Assembly: GCA_937860165.1 (NCBI GenBank)
Contig: CALMBE010000637.1
Coordinates: forward strand, 1-10,924
Reading direction: 5' to 3'
DNA length: 10,924 nt
Origin: an uncultured Planctomycetaceae bacterium
Lineage (GTDB): Bacteria; Planctomycetota; Planctomycetia; Pirellulales; Lacipirellulaceae
The position numbers and the translations under genes were made by a program. Below are positions 7,112 through 10,924 of the stretch, one piece after another. The notes below the pieces were generated by a model. The model saw nothing but the letters and a program-made list of their open reading frames with translations, ran no database searches and was not told the origin of the DNA. Numbering within the stretch: the stretch's first letter is position 1; each line of letters starts with the position of its first letter.

Positions 7112-7177
7112 TTGACAAGCTTGTATTTGTCTCACTTTTCCAAGTTTCCACCTTTCCAGAGTTTCCTGAGGGGGAAG
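7112..7177 (+). promoter_or_regulatory. pfkA leader: pyrimidine repeats and ribosome site
   Basis: A TTGACA hexamer occurs at 7112-7117 but no good -10 follows at 16-18 bp, so the promoter is uncertain. TTTCC recurs at 7137, 7145, 7153 and 7162, an 8-8-9 bp spacing. The purine-rich ribosome site GAGGGGGAAG (7168-7177) lies four bases before the pfkA ATG. Confidence 0.4.
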
Positions 7178-7181
7178 TATC

Positions 7182-8411
7182 ATGTCCAAAAAGCGCATCG
7201 GGGTGTTGACCAGTGGCGGCGATTGTCCCGGTCTGAATGCGGTTATTCGCGGCGTTCTCAAGGCATCCAGTCAGCTCGGCTACGACTGTATTGGATTCCT
7301 CAAGGGCTATGAAGGACTCTACGACCCCGTTCGCTATATCACGCTCACGCACAAGAACACCTCCGGGATCCTGAACCAAGGGGGCACGATCTTGGGTTCG
7401 ACCAATAAGGGTCGTTTCGCTGCCACGGTGGGCGTTGACGACCGAGTCGAAATTGACCCGGAACTATTGGAAGGCGTAAAGGGAACCCTCGAACAACTCA
7501 ACATCGCCGGCCTGGTGTGCATCGGCGGCGACGGTTCGCTCGCGGTCGCGCAACAGTTCCATGAATATGGGATTCCCGTCGTGGGGGTTCCCAAAACCAT
7601 CGACAACGACCTCTCGGCCACGGCCTTTACGTTCGGCTTCGACAGTGCCGTCGAATGTGCCGCTAGTGCCTTGGATCGCCTGCACACGACCGCCGCCAGT
7701 CACGAACGGATCATGGTTATCGAGTTGATGGGCCGACACGCGGGCTGGATTGCCCTGCACGCGGGAATTGCGGGTGGCGGCGATGTGATTCTGCTACCCG
7801 AGATTCCTTGGACTTACGAAAACGTCTGTCACAAAATACTCGACCGCGAAAGCCACGGCAAGCGATTCTCGCTGGTGGTCGTAGCCGAAGGGGCCGAACT
7901 GCCGCAGGGTGGTTTGGTCGGTCAAGAGCAGAATGGCGCCCAAGCCCGGCTGGGAGGAATCGGCCAGATCGTGGCCAGTGAAATCGAACGCCGCCTCCAC
8001 CGCGAAGTCCGCGTCTCGGTCTTGGGCCACCTCCAACGGGGTGGTGCACCAACAATGTTTGATCGAGTATTGGCCACTCAGTATGGGGCCCATGCCGTCC
8101 GCCTGATCGAACAACATAAACTTGGCGAAATGGTATGCTACAATCCTCCCGAGATCGAAAGTGTGCCGATTATCAAGGCCGTCAATAAACTGCGGACCGT
8201 GGAACGCAATGGCTCGGCAGTGCAGGCCGCCCGGGCTTTGGGGATCAGTTTCGGCGATTGTGCCGCCGATGCCAGCCCCTTCGCCTGGCGAGAAGAAGTC
8301 TGCGAAATCACGACATCGGAAATTACCACCTCCGAAGAAGTAGAACTCGACGCCGAGTTCACGCTCGACATGGCCGAAGCAGCCACCGAAGAAGCGTTGC
8401 TCGACGTGTAA
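7182..8411 (+). CDS. pfkA: 6-phosphofructokinase (PfkA family, group III-like)
   Basis: The enzyme phosphorylates fructose 6-phosphate to fructose 1,6-bisphosphate in glycolysis. Family blocks are GVLTSGGDCPGLNAVIRG at 7-24, IGGDGS at 114-119, VPKTIDND at 136-143 with the catalytic Asp141, MGRHAGWIAL at 183-192, EGAELPQGG at 236-244 and LGHLQRGG at 281-288. Phosphoryl-donor positions are mixed: Gly118 (equivalent to E. coli Gly104) favours ATP, while Lys138 (equivalent to Gly124) is typical of pyrophosphate enzymes and of group III ATP enzymes, so the donor is not settled. At 409 residues it is longer than the usual 320-370; the excess is a roughly 45-residue acidic tail containing EITTS twice in tandem. 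It has a strong purine-rich ribosome site and its own spacer on both sides. Confidence 0.95.
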   Translation: MSKKRIGVLTSGGDCPGLNAVIRGVLKASSQLGYDCIGFLKGYEGLYDPVRYITLTHKNTSGILNQGGTILGSTNKGRFAATVGVDDRVEIDPELLEGVKGTLEQLNIAGLVCIGGDGSLAVAQQFHEYGIPVVGVPKTIDNDLSATAFTFGFDSAVECAASALDRLHTTAASHERIMVIELMGRHAGWIALHAGIAGGGDVILLPEIPWTYENVCHKILDRESHGKRFSLVVVAEGAELPQGGLVGQEQNGAQARLGGIGQIVASEIERRLHREVRVSVLGHLQRGGAPTMFDRVLATQYGAHAVRLIEQHKLGEMVCYNPPEIESVPIIKAVNKLRTVERNGSAVQAARALGISFGDCAADASPFAWREEVCEITTSEITTSEEVELDAEFTLDMAEAATEEALLDV

Positions 8412-8446
8412 GACGTGAAAAGACGCTTCTCTATAAACCCCACGAG

Positions 8447-8466
8447 CCCCCGACGTAAGTCGGGGG
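8447..8466 (+). repeat. Perfect GC hairpin downstream of pfkA
   Basis: CCCCCGAC, loop GTAA, GTCGGGGG gives a perfect 8-bp stem 36 nt after the pfkA stop codon. No T-tract follows on the plus strand (an AGCTCC string comes next), so it is not a textbook terminator, though it could stall polymerase or protect the mRNA 3' end. A CCAG/CTGG pair at about 8471-8490 follows directly. I recall closely similar hairpins scattered between planctomycete genes; unverified. Confidence 0.6.
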
Positions 8467-8597
8467 AGCTCCAGTCGCTCACCCTCCTGGCTCGTCAATT
8501 CGCTTGAAATAGATAGCCCACTCAGCAATTCTCCGTGCTCTTGAACGACTTGGATTCGCCCGTCCGCTCCAGTAGAATTTGGGGCTGGGCGATTTTC

Positions 8598-8625
8598 TTG
8601 TCTAAACGTTGTTTTCTTGTATAAG
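8598..8625 (+). promoter_or_regulatory. Candidate promoter of acs
   Basis: TTGTCT (8598-8603) and TATAAG (8620-8625) are separated by 16 bp. Transcription would begin near 8632, leaving a very short leader that still contains GGGGAG (8634-8639), nine or so bases before the acs ATG. Sigma70-like but not tested; planctomycete promoters often deviate from consensus. Confidence 0.5.
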
Positions 8626-8647
8626 CTTTCTCGGGGAGACTTTTCCG

Positions 8648-10603
8648 ATGTCGGGTTCCAGTGGTTCTATCGATACCGTCATGCACGAGTCGCGGTTGTT
8701 TCCGCCGCGGCAGAGTTTTTCCGACAAGTCGCACTTTAAGTCGCTCGCCGACTACGAGGTGACCTGGAACCTAGCCGCTACCGATCCCGTAAAATTTTGG
8801 TCGGACCTTGCCCGAGAAGAACTCCATTGGTTCGAGCCGTTCACCGAAGGTTTGATTTGGAAAGAACCGTTTGCCCAGTGGTTTGTCGGCGGTAAGACCA
8901 ATGCCAGTTACAATTGCCTCGACGCCCACCTCGCAGCCGGTCATGGCGACCGCACGGCACTCTTGTGGGAAGGCGAACCGGGCGACACCCGCGAATTCAC
9001 CTATGCCGAGCTGCACCGCGAGGTTTGCAAGTTCGCCAATTGCCTCAAATCGCTCGGCATCGGCCAGGGCGATGTCGTTTCGATCTACATGCCGATGGTC
9101 CCTGAGTTGGTCATCGCCATGCTGGCCTGCGCTCGGATCGGTGCGATCCATTCAGTGATCTTCGCCGGCTTTTCCGCCGAAGCAATCGCCGACAGAAATA
9201 ACGATGCGAAAGCCAAACTGCAAATCACCTCCGATGCCGCCTGGCGACGCTGCAAGGTGCTTCCTCTAAAACAGACAGTCGATGAAGCACTCGCGAAATC
9301 TCCGACCGTCAAGCACTGCATCGTGCTCGACAGGGTGAATGAAGCTGTCTTCATGCAACCAGACCGCGATCATTGGTGGCATGAATTGATGAAAGATGCT
9401 TCCGACGATTGCCCCGCGACTCCCTTGGACAGCGAATCGCCACTGTTTATTCTCTACACCAGTGGTTCCACCGGCAAACCCAAGGGAATCAAGCACACGA
9501 CCGCCGGTTATAATCTGTTTGCGAAAAAAACCTTCGAGTGGGTTTTCGATCATCGTGAAGAAGACATCTTCTGGTGTACGGCCGACTGTGGCTGGGTCAC
9601 GGGACATAGTTACGTCGTGTACGGGCCGCTGTCGGCAGGGGCGACATGCGTGATGTACGAGGGTGCCCCCAACGCCCCGGATGAAAGCCGGTTTTGGTCG
9701 ATCATCGAAAAGTACAAGATCACCACGTTCTACACCGCCCCCACGGCAATTCGCGCTTTCATCAAATGGGGCGATCATCATGTCGAAAAACACGACTTGC
9801 GCAGCCTGCGACTCTTGGGAACCGTCGGCGAAGGGATCAATCCAGAGGCTTGGATGTGGTATCACCGCGTCATCGGTGGCGAGCGCTGTCCTATCGTCGA
9901 TACCTGGTGGCAAACCGAGACGGGTGGAATCATGATGAGTCCGCTCCCAGGGGCGATTGCCACGAAGCCCGGCAGTTGTACCAAGCCGCTCCCAGGAATT
10001 ATCCCCGAGATCGTCGATGAGCAAGGCAATCCCGTCGGCAAAAACCAAGGAGGATGGCTCACCATTGCCCACCCGTGGCCAGGGATGTTACGTGGAATTT
10101 GGGGAGACGACCAGCGCTACCAAGAGGTTTATTGGAGTAAAGTCAAAGGCAAATATCTCGCCGGTGACAACGCCCGCTGCGACGAAGATGGTTACTACTG
10201 GATCATGGGCCGCATCGACGATGTGCTCAATGTCTCTGGCCATCGGCTGAGCACGATTGAAATCGAGAGCGCGCTCGTCTCGCACCCCAACGTAGCCGAA
10301 GCCGCGGCAGTAGGGCGTCCCGACGAACTCAAGGGCGAAGCGGTCGCCGTGTTTGTCACCCTGAAAAATGCGGAGCCCAGCGATTCCCTCCGCGAGGAAT
10401 TAAAAAAGCACGTCCGCAAGGAAATCGGAGCCCTGGCTCAGCCCGATGATATCCGCTTCACGGGAAGTCTTCCGAAAACCCGCAGCGGCAAAATCATGCG
10501 GCGACTCTTGAAAGACATCGCCGCCGGCAAGGAAACGGTCGGCGACACCACGACCCTGGAAGACTACAGCGTCTTGGCTAAGCTCAAGGAAGTTGACGAA
10601 TAA
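8648..10603 (+). CDS. acs: Acetyl-CoA synthetase (AMP-forming)
   Basis: Acs activates acetate to acetyl-AMP and then acetyl-CoA in the cytosol. The 651-residue length matches the family (E. coli Acs has 652). Motifs run in the expected order: the N-terminal ACAS region ([16 protein letters not shown], 36-51), the P-loop [11 protein letters not shown] at 270-280, [13 protein letters not shown] at 310-322 lining the acetate pocket, [10 protein letters not shown] at 418-427 with the pocket-closing Trp, [20 protein letters not shown] at 521-540 and [11 protein letters not shown] at 609-619, where Lys615 is the catalytic lysine controlled by acetylation in other bacteria. The ATG at 8648 is chosen for its GGGGAG site and normal length; an in-frame TTG at 8609 would add 13 residues and overlap the promoter. 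No deacetylase, acetyltransferase or actP neighbour is present. Confidence 0.97.
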   Translation: MSGSSGSIDTVMHESRLFPPRQSFSDKSHFKSLADYEVTWNLAATDPVKFWSDLAREELHWFEPFTEGLIWKEPFAQWFVGGKTNASYNCLDAHLAAGHGDRTALLWEGEPGDTREFTYAELHREVCKFANCLKSLGIGQGDVVSIYMPMVPELVIAMLACARIGAIHSVIFAGFSAEAIADRNNDAKAKLQITSDAAWRRCKVLPLKQTVDEALAKSPTVKHCIVLDRVNEAVFMQPDRDHWWHELMKDASDDCPATPLDSESPLFILYTSGSTGKPKGIKHTTAGYNLFAKKTFEWVFDHREEDIFWCTADCGWVTGHSYVVYGPLSAGATCVMYEGAPNAPDESRFWSIIEKYKITTFYTAPTAIRAFIKWGDHHVEKHDLRSLRLLGTVGEGINPEAWMWYHRVIGGERCPIVDTWWQTETGGIMMSPLPGAIATKPGSCTKPLPGIIPEIVDEQGNPVGKNQGGWLTIAHPWPGMLRGIWGDDQRYQEVYWSKVKGKYLAGDNARCDEDGYYWIMGRIDDVLNVSGHRLSTIEIESALVSHPNVAEAAAVGRPDELKGEAVAVFVTLKNAEPSDSLREELKKHVRKEIGALAQPDDIRFTGSLPKTRSGKIMRRLLKDIAAGKETVGDTTTLEDYSVLAKLKEVDE

Positions 10604-10621
10604 TGAGTGGGCCTAATTAGA

Positions 10622-10652
10622 AAAAGTCATTGCCGATACTCCAGTGACTTTT
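10622..10652 (+). terminator. Terminator-like hairpin after acs (repeat copy 2)
   Basis: AAAAGTCATTG (10622-10632), a 12-nt loop region and TGACTTTT (10645-10652) form an AT-rich stem: eight perfect pairs, extendable to 11 with one G-U wobble through CAG at 10642-10644. T-rich sequence follows (TTTT, then TTTTT at 10657-10661). It lies 18 nt beyond the acs stop and before the next gene. GAAAAAGTCATTG and TCCAGTG are shared with the left end of the window (20-50). Confidence 0.55.
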
Positions 10653-10665
10653 GACCTTTTTAGGG

Positions 10666-10671
10666 TATACT
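10666..10671 (+). promoter_or_regulatory. Candidate -10 box of the UPF0175 gene
   Basis: TATACT matches the -10 consensus at five of six bases and lies 16 nt before the GTG start. The -35 is poor: GTGACT (10644-10649) is at the right distance (16 bp), whereas the better hexamer TTGACC (10651-10656) is too close. The GTGACT overlaps the acs terminator stem. The expected leader is only about ten bases. Confidence 0.4.
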
Positions 10672-10687
10672 AGAGGCAGAGGATACT

Positions 10688-10924
10688 GTGGCCGTAACGA
10701 TTCAACTACCTGCCGACATCGAGGAGCGCTTACGCGCTTTAAGTCCCGACTTGGACTCCGAAGCTAAGGAGACATTGCTCATCGAGCTTTACAGACAGGA
10801 TAAGGTGACTCGCTACGAGCTCTCTTTGGCACTCGGCATAGGCCGGTTCGAGACGGATGCCCTCCTCCAGAAGCACAGCGTTACCGAGGACTTGCTAACG
10901 CCGGAGGAAATGGCGGAAGACCTG
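10688..10924 (+). CDS. UPF0175 family protein, probable antitoxin (partial, 3' end outside window)
   Basis: The frame opens with GTG at 10688 and runs 79 codons to the window edge without a stop. The start is chosen because a stop codon lies 27 nt upstream in frame with no other start between, and AGAGGA lies five or so bases before it. The protein begins MAVTIQLPADIEERL, followed by LDSEAKETLLIELYRQDKVTRYELSLALGIGRFETDALLQKH (about residues 22-63); the final part resembles a helix-turn-helix, and the sequence matches the UPF0175 pattern I recall. UPF0175 genes are commonly followed by a PIN-fold DUF3368 ribonuclease, making a toxin-antitoxin pair; the expected toxin gene would lie just outside the window. 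The assignment rests on recalled family resemblance. Confidence 0.8.
   Translation, partial: MAVTIQLPADIEERLRALSPDLDSEAKETLLIELYRQDKVTRYELSLALGIGRFETDALLQKHSVTEDLLTPEEMAEDL

Noticed and set aside
7137..7166. CRISPR-like or tandem-repeat array in the pfkA leader
   Set aside because: Units are 5 bp with 3-4 bp gaps, far too short; no spacers and no cas genes.
7794..8528. Minus-strand open frame of 244 codons opposite pfkA and its downstream spacer
   Set aside because: Antisense to conserved PFK sequence and composition-driven; no domain seen.
9266..10072. Minus-strand open frame of 268 codons opposite acs
   Set aside because: Fully antisense to conserved acs motifs, no family resemblance and no ribosome site; a shadow frame.

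Overview
The window looks like chromosomal DNA from a planctomycete, probably a Pirellulales-type member. I infer this from moderately high GC, short mixed-strand operons, weak or absent Shine-Dalgarno sites before several genes, an isolated trpF, a long group-III-like phosphofructokinase, an ExeA-like ATPase with a long acidic tail, and GC-rich dispersed hairpins between genes. No database search was possible. There are nine protein genes (one cut by the right edge) and no recognisable rRNA, tRNA, CRISPR array or insertion sequence.

Left part (1-2035): a DUF1015 protein gene reads leftward. A divergent regulatory region separates it from a two-gene, 11-nt-overlapping pair of small proteins reading rightward. 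The first is HicA-like; the second is a small predicted alpha/beta protein. The pair's promoter carries three copies of TTTACGTGA (one inverted) about 30 bp apart, placed on the -35 box and the expected transcription start. This resembles an autoregulated toxin-antitoxin module and is the most likely undescribed system here.

Middle (2011-4248): ahcY (S-adenosylhomocysteine hydrolase, GTG start) and trpF (phosphoribosylanthranilate isomerase) read leftward. ahcY ends in a perfect intrinsic terminator facing the small-gene pair. Its roughly 150-nt leader contains a 9-bp inverted repeat that could sequester its ribosome binding site.

Right-middle (4249-6807): after a 260-bp divergent spacer, an ExeA/GspA-like AAA+ ATPase and a DPM1-like polyprenyl-phosphate glycosyltransferase read rightward, 40 bp apart, and probably form an operon.

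Right (6808-10924): a repeat-rich spacer holds a 34-bp-arm inverted repeat with CACGGA boxes at helical spacing and a separate GC hairpin. It precedes pfkA, then a second hairpin-bearing spacer, then acs (acetyl-CoA synthetase) with a plausible promoter. A terminator-like hairpin follows acs and shares a 13-bp identical core with the sequence at the extreme left end. The window ends inside a UPF0175-family gene, usually an antitoxin, so a second toxin-antitoxin locus probably continues beyond the edge.

Metabolically the genes are housekeeping (methyl cycle, tryptophan, glycolysis, acetate activation) and do not form one pathway. The unusual content is the small-gene pair, its operator, the ahcY leader and the intergenic repeats.
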